In this document: positions 34,831 through 47,676 of the stretch, piece after piece
Position numbering within the stretch: position 1 is the first letter of the stretch
How the letters are laid out: the number at the start of each line of letters is the position of its first letter
Assembly (NCBI GenBank): GCA_003586115.2
Contig: QVOM02000001.1
Location: forward strand, 15,389,291 to 15,453,290
Length of the DNA: 64,000 nt
Source: Salvator merianae
Lineage: Eukaryota > Chordata > Lepidosauria > Squamata > Teiidae
Direction: 5' to 3'
Notes under the pieces: generated by a model
Told to the model about the DNA's origin: nothing
What the model saw: only the letters and a program-made list of their open reading frames with translations
Database searches by the model: none
Translations under genes and position numbers: made by a program

Positions 34831-35224
34831 TTATCTCTATCCAGCAATCCAGGTTAAACTATTGTAATGCACTCTATATAGGACTACCCTTGAAGACAGT
34901 CCAGAAGCTGGAACTAGTGCAGAATGTTTCTGGCTAGATGCACATCACGTCAGTCTTGAATGAACTGCACTCTTTGCCATTTAGTTACCAAACCCAATTC
35001 AAGGTGTTGACATTTGCAAATATCTGAAACAGCACCTTCTTTCATATAGACCTACCCATGCTTTAAGATCACACAGCTCTTTACTCAGGTCTTCGAAAGT
35101 CCTGCTGCGGGGGAGAGTTGTATTTTATAATCAATATTAACTGTTATAAATTTTATCTTTTTACAGTTGTGGCTGACCCTGAGACCTTCAGGTGAAGGTG
35201 GGATATAAATACTAAAATAAAAAA
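34831..35224 (+). mobile_element. L2-type LINE 3' remnant with internal deletions
   Basis: CAGGTTAAACTATTGTAATG is the DYCN-type region and CAGTCCAGAAGCTGGAACTA with GTGCAGAATG the LQxLQxxxNAA-type region of L2 reverse transcriptase C-termini. AACCCAATTCAAGGTGTTGA and ATATAGACCTACCCATGCTT follow, then the tail GACCCTGAGACCTTCAGGTG and GGGATATAAATACTAAAATA. The equivalent of the WNSLP region is deleted. Compare the longer copy at 53215-54285. Confidence 0.8.
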
Positions 35225-35493
35225 GATGCCAGGTCTCCCGTAATAGTGATGCTAACCTCAACGTCTATCGACAGCTTTCACAATTGGGCTGTCTGGGGCT
35301 ATTGGAAGCCAGCCCAGCACAGGAAGAATAACAAAAGGAAGTGGGTAGCTCCTCTGACTAATTTCCAGTAGCCCCAGTCAACCACATCATGGAAGCTGCT
35401 GACAGATGTCAAGGTAAGTCAAGGGGGCAGCAAGCCACCATCACAAGATCTCTGTTAGATCTCTGCATTGCCTCTTTCAGTCTGGAGGCAGCC
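35225..35493 (-). mobile_element. family A TIR element, inverted partial copy
   Basis: The right end TCTGGAGGCAGCC (in reverse GGCTGCCTCCAGA) is followed by TAA. Interior words CCAGGTCTCCCGTAATAGTG, GAAGCCAGCCCAGCACAGG and AGATCTCTGTTAGATCTC fit the family A order read from the minus strand. The other terminus is missing where it meets the L2 tail. Confidence 0.65.
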
Positions 35494-35601
35494 TAAGCAA
35501 TTTTCCATGACCCAGTATATGCCTGGAAAAACACCCAGCCCCACTGTTCCAAAATGGAACAAACAGTCCAGATGCTGAAAATGTTGCTCATGCAAAGACT
35601 T

Positions 35602-35715
35602 GGGCTGCATCCAAATGTTGCTTACTTATTCTGCTATGTTTGGATATTCCAGAATATCCATGCTGTATTCCAAAATATCTATAGTGGAATAAGGAAGTGA
35701 CGTCTGGATGCAGCC
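35602..35715. mobile_element. palindromic MITE, family B, copy 1 (114 bp)
   Basis: Ends GGGCTGCATCCAAATGTTGC and, in reverse, GGCTGCATCCAGACGTCACT. The interior TTTGGATATTCCAGAATATCC is mirrored by GGATATTCTGGAATAC-like sequence, so most of the element folds back on itself. Copies lie at 55521 and 59265. It carries no reading frame. Confidence 0.8.
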
Positions 35716-35947
35716 ATAAGCAGCAGTGCGGGATTCATTTCTTTCATTTCCCTCTCCAAGGGCTCCAGAGTGTTCAGCATTTCAGAGTTTACATCTTCAT
35801 AACATGGATGACGCTATGCAAAGTTATACAGCATTAGTGTTTATCTTTTTCATCACATGAGATGCTTCCTCCACAACAGTATCCTACCCTTTCAGAAATT
35901 ATTCTCTTTTATAAGAATCTCTTATAAAAAAACATATATCTCTTTTA

Positions 35948-36190
35948 TACGAAGATACTGAGCCTTGTTGGATTGGATCAATGGCCCATCTAGCTCAACA
36001 TCCTGTTTCTCACAGTCACCAACCAGGTGCCTCTGGGAAGCCAAACAAGCAGGATGCACATGCAATAACACTCCGCTTGTGAACTCCAGCAGATGGTCTT
36101 CAGAGGCGTATCGCTCTGATCTCAGAAGTAATATACAGCCATCATTTTTAGAACGCATATTGACAGACCTCTCTTTCATAAATTTGTGTA
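35948..36190 (-). mobile_element. CR1-type LINE 3' end, different subfamily
   Basis: On the plus strand AGCCTTGTTGGATTGGATCA, ATGGCCCATCTAGCTCAACA, CCTGTTTCTCACAGTCACCA and CCAGGTGCCTCTGGGAAGCC are the reverse of the GGxCTAGATGGGCC...TGATCCAGCAxGGC CR1 3' UTR. It has a longer body than the 9161 type. No coding part is visible. Confidence 0.7.
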
Positions 36191-39100
36191 ATCCTCAGTT
36201 TCAAAGGATTTAAAAGTGATAGCGAGGAAAAGGTATTTCAGCAATCATGCCTTGCATGCATACTCCAGATGTTCAAATCCCCTTGTCTAACTTACAATTA
36301 AAAGTGCACAAGTGATACCATCTTTAGCATCTAGCTCCCCTTTTCTGTCCTTCCCCCACACTCAACAAATGCACGAATCCCTCATTTCTCACTGCACTGT
36401 GCTCAAAATGTGTAAGTGTGCACTTATATGCTCATTGAAAAGTATACATTTCTTTTCACATTGCAAAAATCTTCAAGAGGTCGGAAAGAGAAAAAGGAAG
36501 ATCTGCATGTCTAAATGCCAGCAAAGTCTTCTCCCATCTCTCTACCTTGCTGGATGGAAACTTCAGTGACACTTTGGGAGATGCCAGCCATACAAACTAT
36601 GCCAACAGGTTGTCAGCATTATGGCTGGATGCCATACAGCCCCAATGCCATGTCAAAGTTCTAGCGATCTATTGGCTGCTAAATTCACAGCAAAGATCAT
36701 GGGGGAATCATCCACCATCTTTATCCCTTAAACATGCAATTGTCATACTGGATGTCTCCTTGGCTGCACCTTACAGGAGCTCACCAAGCATGCAAAAAAA
36801 GGATGGCAGATGCCCAGCAACCCTTGCCAGAAGTCACCCACATGCCAGGGGAACCCTCCCATGTCTGGTGGACCACATCGAAGGGCCATGCCAGTTTTCC
36901 GTTAAGATCTGGCATTGCCTTCTCCGTCTGGATTGTTTCAATTTCTCTCTCTCTTCTAGTTTTGAAACAGATAAAGCTAGGCCTTTAAAGGCTCTTTATA
37001 TTCCCCACTCCAGAGGAGGAACACATACATTACAATTTAAGAATTGCCACTAACTGAAAAAAATTGCACACCAGCTGTTCAAAGCACAGCTGCAGTGCCA
37101 GGTTGAGTGTTTGGCCCCCTAGTTCATTTCCAAATATTATCAAGAAAGCCCTGCAGCTCAGTACAACTTTTATTTTACTTGTCCAGCTCTTTTAGAAGCA
37201 ACTGAAAGAGGAATGTAAACAAATGAAACTGTCCACATCCACCTCTTTTTGCTCTACTGCTAGGAAAAAAAGACAGAGGAGCATGGCCAATATAAGTTGG
37301 CAAGTTTTGCTTTCTTCTTTCTTACCCCAGGAAACTTCTCATCTATGCATTGCCCAGGAATGAGATATTTCTCTAATGGTCCTGGAATGGGACTAGCGGA
37401 TACTGTTGCCTTTAAATAAAACTGTTTTCCCAGGAGGACCCCTCTGCCTGCCTGCTTGGAAATAGCAAGTCATCTGTGTATAAAACAGGCTCAACATTTT
37501 GAAGTGCTTAAAGACATTCCCCTACATTTATCAGGCTTAAAATGTGAATCTTGGATGGATTTATAGGAGGGTGGTGAAGAATGCACAGGAAAATATTATA
37601 GCTTTGGTGAAACATTGTTGGCCACTGTATCAAGCTTTGGCACCCATACTTTCCTTGAAATGGATGTTGGGAAAATCTGAAATGCGTGTAGAAAGTCATT
37701 CAGAAGATGATTTGAGGGCTTGGAAAAAACTAGGCAGTGTCTGGGCCACAGAATCGCGATCTTTTCAGCTTGTAAAAGGGATGACATTATTACAATGTGT
37801 AATTTACCTTTCTGGAGGAAAATGGATTGAGTGCAATGGCCATTATAGTAGAGCAAAAATGTAACTCCATTCCTCCCAGCACTTTTGAGTTAAAAGCTGA
37901 CAAAATTACGTATCTAACTAAGAAGGTGATTGAAGACTGAAGAGGATAAATTCTTCACTGTCATCTCATGGCAAAACATAACATACAGGAGTAGGCAAGT
38001 TCTTCTGCTCATGAAATGTTCAATTCAATAGTCTAAGCAAACAGCCTAAACAAAAATCATAACCAAAATACCCCTCTCCAAAAGAGAGGGCAAAGGAGAA
38101 GACACAGTTGTACGTACAATTTACATGTGCTAATTTAGAAGCAGTTCAGTTACAAACAGATTTCACCGGGGAAGATTAAAACTTCTGACCTGTGTATCTA
38201 CTTTCAGATCCAAAGGCACCTTGCCATTCTTCGTCTTTTGAAAGACCACATTGTATTATGTATTATATGTATTACTGTATATGATTGACCATCAATATAA
38301 TTGCTTTTTTTTAAAAAAAAAACGGTATAGTGGCATATGGTTAAGTGATTTGCCATGTAAAATCTGCCTTACAAGTTCTCTCCCTGATGTATAATCTTTT
38401 GCCTGACCTGACAGAGAACTAAGTAGGTGAAATGTTCTGACCTGATTAAGAATCCAACAGGGGGAACTGTCCTTCTCTGGCTGAGAATTTTGAAGAAAGA
38501 AGACTCTGAAAAATTCAAGGAAGTAGCTTAGGTAAAGAGTCGGGAAGGCAGAAGGAAGAGCAAAGAGTTGCTGGAAGGCTGCTGGGTTGCTTAGGAAAAT
38601 CTTTGGAAAATCAGCATGTAAGGCTGGAAAGGGGAACAGTTAGCAGAAAGTTCTGATGAAACCAGCTGCATTCACTTTCTAATCTAGAGTACAGAAGAAA
38701 AAAGAAAGCCAGGCTCTCTGCAAGAGAACAGTAATTGCCAGTAAAGATCAGGTCTTGCTCCAGATGAGGAGACTGGTTTCTCTTAGAGAAAATCTGAGAA
38801 GTACTCTTCAGGTCCTGCTGATAATAGCTAACGTTTAGGGACAACCAGTGCAAAATAATATAGCTGATTGATTCCCAAACTGGAAGCCATGAGAAGGTTT
38901 CAGGATTCTTTCCAGCCACAAGGAAAGAAGCCTAATAAATGGAACACTCAGCTAAAGGAGGAGGAAAAGCTCATTACACAACTAGAATAATTGCGTGTTA
39001 ATCGATCGTGTAATTGATCATATGATAACAGTAAGACAAATGATAAAACATAAAATTAAAAATATGGTGAAATAAATTAAATATAAATGGACAATAGTAT

Positions 39101-42100
39101 GAGTGCATAATCACTTCGATAAAAATGGGGATAAGAGTTTCAATAATGATAATAACGATAAAACAGGGGATCGTGCCCAAAAGCTTGGGAACTATTGACC
39201 AACCCAGAGGTGCTTTTCCCTATATTTATTTGTTACTTATGCTTATCTGATTATTGCACATATCATTAACACTATTGTATACATTCAGCTTTTGTTTGCT
39301 CAAATATTTTTCTTGCTTCAAATTATTGTATCCTTCGCATATAGTCACCATCCCATGCTTTACCTTACCACTCTGCCAAATTAAGGCTACAGGCAAGGAT
39401 ATAAGGTGTTGTTTGGCAGAGGGAGTCAATTAAAGAAACTTACCTGCTGGCAGCATTAATAAGCAGGTGTCCTGGTAAGCAGATTAAGACTGGCCCTTCA
39501 CACAACTATTGACCTTTTAATTAGACTGGCAGACTCTTAAATAGGGAACAGATTTCTAAAGAGGACTATCTTCTATAGAGTAGGACACCTGAGAGCTGTT
39601 CTTGCACACCGCTTTTCACAAGTATATGTTTTGCATCTTGAATTCTGCAGTCTTTTGGAATTGGCCCTCCCTTTGTATTGCAGGCATGTGTTATTTAAGA
39701 ACATGTATATTGGTGGCAGTTGGTGTAATGAATTATCTATGCCACTAACAGTAAGCATCAACATGACTAAACCATGTAGTCCAACTGAGTAGTTCACTTC
39801 CACTGAAGGGCAGTATTGTCTGGATGGGGAACACAGAGAGGATTAGAATTATGAGGGAGAAGAGAATAAACTGAGCAGCTGGCATCAGATTGTCTGAGGA
39901 AATATTTTTGGAGCAGTCAAGTTTAGTTAATGATCTCTACTAGACTCTTCTGTGGTTTATGCTACTGGGTTCTATTAAAGATTTCATAAATGGTCCTTTG
40001 GTTGCCCAGAGGTCAAAGCTAGCAAATGGGAGCACTTCACATGTGCTCCAAGGACTGGAAAAGGACAGGCTGAGAAATGGGCAGAAATTCCCACTCTACA
40101 AAGAATTTGCCTTGAGCCTGTGCTTAGAACATCAGCCCAAGGATGTACCAGAAGGTCAGGATTTCATCCGTCCTACTGGGAGAGGTTTTATCAATACAGA
40201 GGCAAAGGTTTGGCTTTTGTGTTCAAAGATGTTGACCAACTTCATCTCCTGTAGGCCTGGAAGCCACCCACTTCTGTGGTAACTTCACTTTCCACTACAC
40301 TTGCCGTAACAGCTCTTGTGACATCACAGCTGATGAGATGTGGAGATTGATTCAGTGATGTGTTCACTTAATCTGAGGTTCTCACTCTATCCTGTCTTTC
40401 TTCAAAGATGAGACTTAATGGTTACAGACACTTTTCTGATTGGCTAACACAGAATCCAAGGTAGAAATGACTCAGAAACCAGCAGATCAGGAAAATTTGA
40501 GTTTGTAGGGGAATACTGTATTCTGTTGCAGGGTTGGAAAAGATTGAGAAAGAGAAGGGAGCTATTCCCATTGTAACAACTGTAAAACCATTCAAAAACA
40601 TTTATATTAATTTATCTACCTACCTGTCCTTCAACTTTACAATAAAATTATGAAACGCATGAAAAACAAATGCAAAATTACTCCAGAGTCCATGGGAAAA
40701 TAGGTCAATGACATAATGGATACTATCCAATAAGCACTCTCTCTCCTTAAGGCTTTTCTCTGGTCCAATTCAGGTAATCTGCAGAATTCAATATTCTTCC
40801 TAGTATATAATACTGTTGCAAGACAAGAGTACTGCCACATTTGAAAGAGCATATTTGTTTTCACTCTTTGAAAATAATGTGGATTGGTTCACTGGATATG
40901 AAGAATAAAGATGAAAGAAGACAGGCTGGAAGAAGAGGGGAATTAAGAAACTAGGAGGGGCAAGAAACAAGAAGTCTAGAAGAAACTTTTGAAGAGGGGA
41001 GGAAGCCAAAATGTAATGAACAAAGATTATCTATATGAATACACCCATTTGGAAATAAGATATATGTCTTATGTATTTTAAAAGAAAAAAATGTGGATTG
41101 GTGTCGGATGTTTAAAGTATGTTTCTAGTAGGCAGTTCTTTTCTTGGGATCATGTAGTGCAATTCTGTACATGGCTACTCAGAAATAAGCCCCAATGAGA
41201 TCAATGGTGCTTGCCTTCCCCCACCCAATTAATACATATGAAATGGAGGGTATTATCAATTAGAAGAATGCTAATAATTAGCAAACTGCTAGCTAATGTT
41301 AAATAGTTTGGCAATTTGTGCCACTGGCTGTTGGAAGAAAACTGGCACTGGAACTATAATTTATGTAAAAACCACTTTGATTCTAAAATAAATGCTTAAT
41401 GTTCTCCCATTGAAATGAACAGGATTGATTAATGAGTTTGAGCATGATTCTGTCCATGATCCATTTGATAAATCACAGGCAAGATGGCTCCTAACTTCAT
41501 CTAAGATGTCTCCCAAGTTCAAACTCTCTCTCCAGCCTCCTGGAGCCCCTTTTCATAGCTGTCACTATCATATCTTTGGAAGCATCTGTATCCCTTTTTG
41601 TGACCATGAACAGCCGTTTTTCATTACATGCCTTCAGCGAGCCTGTCTGGGATAGGCTCAGAAGGGGCAGGATCATTCAATCCAGCCTAGAAGCTGAGAG
41701 AACCACAGGATCATTGTCTCTTTAAGAAAGTCCCTGGTAGGGAGGTGCTGATGTAAGAAGATTAAAGAGTCACCCTGATGGGGATGGATGTTAATGGAAG
41801 CGTTTCACTAAGTGCCTGGCGCTCAGCATAGCCCAGAGGGCAACGACATGGTGAATCCGTCATCATAACAGCCTTGCCATCCTGTTCATAAATCACCCAC
41901 GCTCCCAGCTGCAGAAAACCAGCCTTCCCACTAAAGTGGGAATCACCTTCCTATATCTCAGACTGGATAGCGCAGCTCTTGCTGACAGAGGAAGCAAAAA
42001 CCAGTACATTGCAGAAATGGGACCCTGCAGTTTGCATTTGTTCATCTTGTAACAGCCACGTTGCTATCCATTTCCTCCTTAAAAGTGGAAATATTTCTTT

Positions 42101-43818
42101 ATCTCACAGCCACTGGGCAAGGTCTTGCTCCTTGTAACAGCAAACTCATATGCTGGGTAACCATGGAATACAGACATAAAAGGACAGCTAGGAAGCAAAA
42201 GAGAGAAACAACTTTGACTAAGGATCATGGGAGCTGTAGTCCCCCAAATTCTCGTATTAACATGGTCAAGAGAACAGCAATATTTGTAGAATTAAAAGTT
42301 GTCTTTAGATAAAATACCTAAGGCCTAATCAGAATGCCCAAGGATGTGCCTAACAGAAGAATCAAGTATTCTAAAAGAGGAATACACTGACTGGAATTCA
42401 CTCAGTGGCAGCACCCACACCACAATCCTTTGTTGCAGACTACACTTTATTTCCATGAGGCACATTTCTATAGGCAGGAATCTGAGGTTGGAGTTGTTTT
42501 ACGACACTTTAAGGTGACACTACAGAAGTGCCATAACTCAAAGTGCACATGCTCAACTGCTTACTATCTTCAGGAAACAGAATTTTGATTATCTGTAGTT
42601 CATTAAGAAGCCTACAAAAACATGCCCTCCCCAAGATGAAAGTACAGTGCTGGACCCCCAAAAGCAACAAACTTCAGATACCCTGTCTCTACCATGTCCT
42701 GAAAAGAAAAAAAGTGGCAAAAAGGTCCATGTATCCTTAACTAACACTGCTCTGGAGGAGGCAGGTTAGATACATATACAAGGGACTTGTCTCAATATTT
42801 GGGGACATGTTGGACGTTACGACCAACTCTGGCACTATAGATATTACTATCCTACAATCTCCATGAATCTAAGTCAGTCTGGGCAATGAAAAAAAAAGGC
42901 AGGAGTTGTAGTTTAGCAACATCTGGAGGACTGTAGTTTGCTCATCTCTTCTCCAAACACTTTTTCAAAATGAATAAAAGACTTTGCCCTTAAGCTAAGC
43001 TGAAGGTAGTAATGGGATAGCCATGTAGAAAGGAGTAGAACCTCCTGGAGGCTCAAATAAGCAATCAAAGTCCGTTTTTAATAGCATATCTGTGTGCAGA
43101 CCACACAGACACATCATTATCAAGGCTTGTTTTACGCAGGAATGGAAAACTAATAGTTTTTCCCCAAGCTGAATTTTGGATGAATTTTGTTTGTCCCCCT
43201 CATAAAATGCCATCCTATAGTATAGCCCATAAGTTTGCTCATAAAAGACACTCAGGATTAAGCATACTTGTGCTTGCTACACCTTGTGGCATGGACACTC
43301 TACCTTCTATGTGCGTTATATGGCTGTTTTACATACTTAATATTAACTTGAGAGAGGACTGTGCTCTTTCAAGTCAGCTTATGGTACAATCAGACACTGC
43401 TAAAGAGTTGCCTTCTGGGTGACTTTCATTTTTATCTGGCAGATATCAACCGTCAGCATTCAACTTTTTGGATTCCGAAGCCTCAGAAAAGTCAGTTAAG
43501 TGACGGGTGAGATTTCTCTGTACTGGAGTAATCTCTTTTTTCAAGCCATACCGATATCCTGTTGGGCAGGAAAACTGCATAATCAATGGGTGGGAGTTTC
43601 CTGCCCCAAGAGGAAGAATGCCAGTCAGGTAGCCTGCTCCTATTCATATATTAGAATATCCAAATTTCCTTATTTCCAAAAATATGGAAACCCATGATTC
43701 CCTTGTTCTACATGTGGGAGGAAGTAACATCTGCAAATGGAGGAGAATAGTACAGGAAAGCTGCTAAAGTAGGAGAGTGAGCAGTACTAGCAATTGGAAA
43801 AATAAGAAAAAAATAAGA

Positions 43819-43820
<2 letters not shown>
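36191..43820. other. long stretch without recognisable genes
   Basis: I find no gene here. The largest frame (168 codons, 36547-37053) has no known domain, no codon bias I can see and no flanking splice signals. Scattered repeat scraps include CAGGAGTTGTAGTTTAGCAA near 42900 and GATCATGGGAGCTGTAGTCC near 42224 (palindromic MITE family), and an A-rich LINE-like end near 41030-41095. A possible SINE head lies near 38330. Simple A runs occur at 38316. Confidence 0.4.
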
Positions 43821-43875
<55 letters not shown>

Positions 43876-43876
43876 C
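43821..43876. repeat. compound microsatellite (TC)n(AC)n(AT)n
   Basis: Eleven TC units, then about thirteen AC units, then a short AT run. It is a clean, probably length-variable tract. Confidence 0.95.
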
Positions 43877-43914
43877 TAATATTCTTATTTCTGGAAATCC
43901 AGAAATCTGAAATT

Positions 43915-44130
43915 TAGGAAATAACAGCAAGCAAGTGGCAGGAAATGTAGCCAATCATGGACTACAAGCCATTGCTAAGGGTGCATTACCAATCACAAAG
44001 AAGGAAAGGTGGGCAAACTAGCAGCCAATCAATGGTTAGCAACTGTTTTCAGGGAAAATGTGACTTGATGTGGAGGCAAATGCAGGCTGCAATGTGACAA
44101 AATAAGGTAGCTTCTCACCCATATATATGA
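43915..44130 (+). repeat. unnamed repeat with three CCAAT boxes, copy 1
   Basis: CCAAT begins at 43951, 43989 and 44025, all on the plus strand in the contexts GTAGCCAATCA, ACCAATCA and GCCAATCA. A CATATATATG word lies about 85 bp after the last. The segment at 63430-63620 has the same three boxes with identical spacing (38 and 36 bp) and shares AATGTAGCCAATCA at the start. This suggests an LTR or other element with its own promoter. I cannot name the family. Confidence 0.5.
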
Positions 44131-45005
44131 ACATCCATGTGGAAGGCAATTTTATTGTGTGCTCGACAACCGGATGGTTTTTCCTAAAGGAAATGACTTG
44201 AAAAAACATGTCTCGTCGCACCCTCAGAGTACAGCAGTCACAGCTTCTGTACAATAAACAAAGCCAAATGGAGGCCAAATTCTGGCAAAAGTCCATGCTA
44301 GAACAAAAAGAGAACTAAAACAGGCAAGGGGACATTTTGATGAAAGGCATCTTGTCAGAGGGGACCGGTGTTCACTGGATCTGGTGAGGCAGAGGGCAGT
44401 GCAGTTGAAAGGAAGTACAGCCAGGCATAAAAAGATGAAGTTAATCATAAGCAGAACATGACAGAGTTGTGATGCCATACATATTCACATGAAATTGACC
44501 CAACCAAATGCATAAGTGAACTATCTCTGGTCTGTAAAATGGGGCAAGGAAGTGGGACAGCAGACCCAGAGTTTAGGCTACTGGGTATTGTGGGACTGCC
44601 AACTTTTTGCTTATGTGTCAGTCACTCCTGGATTTAAGACCTTGTCCTGTTTCCTTTAGAAATGAATGAGCCATGGAACAGGTAAATTCTACTATCAACA
44701 GTTCCAGACAACTGTTTTCAATATCTTGCTACCCCACAAAAGGCATCAATTCCAGATATCTTTCCTTATGACAGAACTTCTGTTAAGTTTCAGATTGAGG
44801 GATCCAGAATTAGCCTGGCATTGTAAGCAGGGGTGGGGTGAGGAAAGAAGAAAGAGAATGGGTTACCACATTGCTACAAAGGGCTTTCTAAAAATCCAAT
44901 AAAATTGTGCTTATAGTCACACAGGATATTAAAAACAAACAAATGAAATTCCAGATTCCCAGAGTCGAGTTTTAATTTTAATATCAAAGTAATTCTGAAA
45001 CTGCT
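44131..45005. other. unrecognised non-coding DNA
   Basis: No gene or known repeat seen; frames are under 90 codons. Confidence 0.4.
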
Positions 45006-45400
45006 GGCTTAGGGTAGTGGTTAAGGGAGTAAATTGAGAGCCACATAGTTCCCATCTGAATCTCATCTCAGCCAGGCAATTCTTAAACAATCATAGTTTC
45101 TTTGGGTGGAAGCAGGAGATCTGTGCCTAGGACTCTGGCAGATTTGAAATACTGAACTGTTGAGAAAGGGGGGGAAATATGTTAGTCTTTTCCCCCCAAA
45201 AAAACAAAAATCTGTTCCTCTCCTAAAGCTGTGTTTTGCCATGGAGGAAAACTGAAGGTGCCATACTTCACTTCTACAGTATGGGGTGTTAATATCACCC
45301 TACCACACACAGCTGTTGTAAAGTTTGTTGAGACAATAAATGTTCAGTGCTTGGAACACATGCAACATACTTTATAAAGCAGCTGTAAACATGTCACTAG
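45006..45400 (+). mobile_element. possible interrupted tRNA-derived SINE
   Basis: GGCTTAGGGTAGTGGTTAAG with GAATCTCATCTCAGCCA resembles a SINE head (GTGGTTAAG...CTCAGCCA). At 45297-45345 CCCTACCACACACAGCTGTT with GTAAAGTTTGTTGAGACAAT resembles the CCTACCTCACAGGGTTGTTGTGAGGATAA body. About 200 bp of other sequence separates them. The link between the two parts is an inference. Confidence 0.4.
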
Positions 45401-45524
45401 TTTCACACATAATCTGGTCACATGAACATCTGTACGCAGGCCCTAGCTGCAGTGGTGCTGTAGGGCAATGGTCAGCCAAGCTGAACTGAGTTTGGAGCCA
45501 GACCACAGGAGGCCCAGGACAAGC

Positions 45525-45757
45525 TTGGTGTATCAGGGGCTACTAGAATTGATGCCTAGATGCTGCCACCAGGTTGGAGAGACAGGCAGGATGCCTCTAA
45601 AGGTCATTTGCAGGGAGTCAAGAGCAGGTGAAGGTCTTGCCTTTGTCTTCTACTTGAGAATGCCAAGAAGCGGTGGATCACTGGGTAAAACAGGATATTG
45701 AAATAGATGGGTTGTAGTCAATTCAGCAGGTCTCCTCTTATGTTCTAATGTTCTTAT
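45525..45757 (+). mobile_element. CR1-type LINE 3' end
   Basis: GTGTATCAGGGGCTACTAGA, GATGCCTAGATGCTGCCACC, GTCATTTGCAGGGAGTCAAG and CCTCTTATGTTCTAATGTTC give the CR1 3' UTR with its terminal 8-mer repeats (TTCTTATG-like). No coding part remains. Confidence 0.8.
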
Positions 45758-46480
45758 GCTACGTAAGGCCCTCCCTGGCCTACCAAGAGGGAGGAGGAGA
45801 CCTTCTATTAGGCAGCCATAACTATACTTTCTGCTGCAGCAGTTAGATGTGGAAGCTTTAGGACACCCACTTGGCTAGCAGCTCTGGTGACCCTAGGATG
45901 AGTAACCAGCTCCAGAGGAAGCCAAGACACATCTTCCTGGTCTAGCAGCTCTGATTGCCAACAGGGGAACCAGAAGCCACCTGGAGTGACCCTCTCTGTC
46001 TCAGCAGCTCCAGTGCCCTACAGGGAAACCTGGCAGCCAACTAAAAAATCCCTTGCAATATTGACTGAGCTTGCTTGGGCAGCATTGGGTCACATACTAG
46101 GGATGTGCCGGACTGCAGTTCATCACAGCACAAACTGCAGAAGAGGCATGGAACTCTCAAGTGCTTTGCCTCGCTCCCTTCAACAGCTTTATGTGACACC
46201 CGAGAAGGGAGTCACTTCTAAGGGGTGAAGGGAACTCATCCATCCTGCAGCGTGCTCCAACACCATTTTAGCCCCCTCCATGGGTGGGGCTGTGGTGCAT
46301 GTTGGCACACATCACTACGTATGCACGTGATCTCATGCGCAGCTGTGTGCATGTGCAATGACATCACGTGCATGATGTCATCACACATGCCAGATCTGAC
46401 AGTCCATACAACTAATTAAGTATATTTAATACATTACAAAATCCGAAGTCAAACATTTAACAGTACCTGCCTAAAATATG
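45758..46480. other. unrecognised DNA with CpG/ATG-rich palindromic words
   Basis: No gene seen. From 46295 to 46390 the sequence is rich in GTGCATG, CACGTG and ATGTCATC words, including an inverted pair TGACATCA...TGATGTCA at 46359-46380. This looks like the arm of a DNA transposon. Confidence 0.4.
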
Positions 46481-46484
46481 TGCA

Positions 46485-46720
46485 GTAGGGAAACTTAATT
46501 ACTGTTGATTAATTACAGTCTCTGTGTTGTAACTGATTAAATTTAAATAGATTTGCATATTACCATTCTTTCCCCGTGGTGAATTTTTGAAGATGCTGAA
46601 GAAACTATAAAATTCATTATCATTTCCATACACAAAATTTAACATTCGTTTTTGAAGAAAAGGTAAAAGGACAAACGTGCTTGAGCTGAATCTGAACCTT
46701 GGTGATTACATGGACACATC
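46485..46720. promoter_or_regulatory. candidate conserved enhancer-like block
   Basis: This AT-rich stretch has no repeat signature. It holds CTTAATTACTG, GATTAATTACAG and GATTTGCATATTACC: two TAATTA homeodomain-type cores and one octamer ATTTGCAT within about 70 bp. Clusters like this are common in conserved developmental enhancers. Conservation cannot be seen from one sequence, so this is only a candidate. Confidence 0.3.
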
Positions 46721-46877
46721 AAAGAAGTGTTCTTGGCAAAGATACAGAAGTATCTTACTTATTTAAGCTTTATTACAGTAGATCAGCTGAAGTACAGTAG
46801 AAAACAATAAATGAACGTGTTACATAAAGCGACTTAAAAGAAAAATACAGAGGTGATTTGTTTTTTACCTTCAACCC

Positions 46878-46957
46878 GGGAGATGTCAGAAACAGAATCT
46901 GGGACCCTCTGTTTTCCAGGCAATTCCTCTACTACTGAGCTACAGCTACTTCCTTTT
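46878..46957 (-). mobile_element. tRNA-derived SINE head, inverted
   Basis: On the minus strand it reads GTAGCTGTAGCTCAGTAGTA, GAGGAATTGCCTGGAAAACA and GGGTCCCAGATTCTGTTTCT, then ACATCTCCCGGGTTGAAGG. This is the AGCTCAGTGGTAGAGC...GGTCCCAGGTTC...CATCTCC order of squamate SINEs. The A box is well kept; the B box is diverged. Confidence 0.65.
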
Positions 46958-47676
46958 GGAGAAAGCAAGATCATTATACACAGTATTTGTATTTTCCTCT
47001 TATCCTTCTACTGCAGTAATGTGTATGCCAAAACCAAAATATTTTTTAAGAATAAGCAGGTATGTTCTTAATTCTTAGTAGCATCACTAATTAACAATCT
47101 GCCTTTGGGTTTAACATTAGTCCCCACCAATGAGTCAACCACAGCAGAGTCAATAGATCTGCCAATCATATTGATTAGAGTTTGCCACCCTACTGATAAT
47201 TGTGTAAAGGATTGCAGTTCATATATTAGGACTCACAGGGTGGAAGGAACAGGGCGAGTCATGACTGAATTCCAGAATCCAATTTCTCTGAATTATGTGT
47301 TAGTATTTAGACAGCCAAAATATGGTCCAAAGAAAGCAAAGCAAGATTTCCAATTGCACCTTGTCCCAGTCCACGGTCCCATCAGTTCTGGTCCACACTG
47401 CAGCTTAAAACTGCAATCTTAAGGAGGCACATGCCAACCGGTAAGTCCAGTGAGACCAGTGGATTTTACTCCTAAGTAGACATGGAGAAGGCACTAGTAG
47501 TAGGAAGTTGTTTTAAGCTGCCATCCTTAGACCTCATTTCCTTGGTTAGGGTTGGCACACAAGCATTGTTGATCCAGGACGCAAGGTGCATTTGAAAGAC
47601 AAGCTGACATTCTAGCAAATGTAAGTTTTGTATTCTAGTTTCAGAGACAAGTGGTATGAACACATAGAGAGACTTA

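Noticed and set aside
36547..37053. 168-codon frame as a protein gene
   Set aside because: No known motif, overlapping 84-codon frame in another phase, no splice signals or CpG-rich promoter nearby. Chance is more likely.
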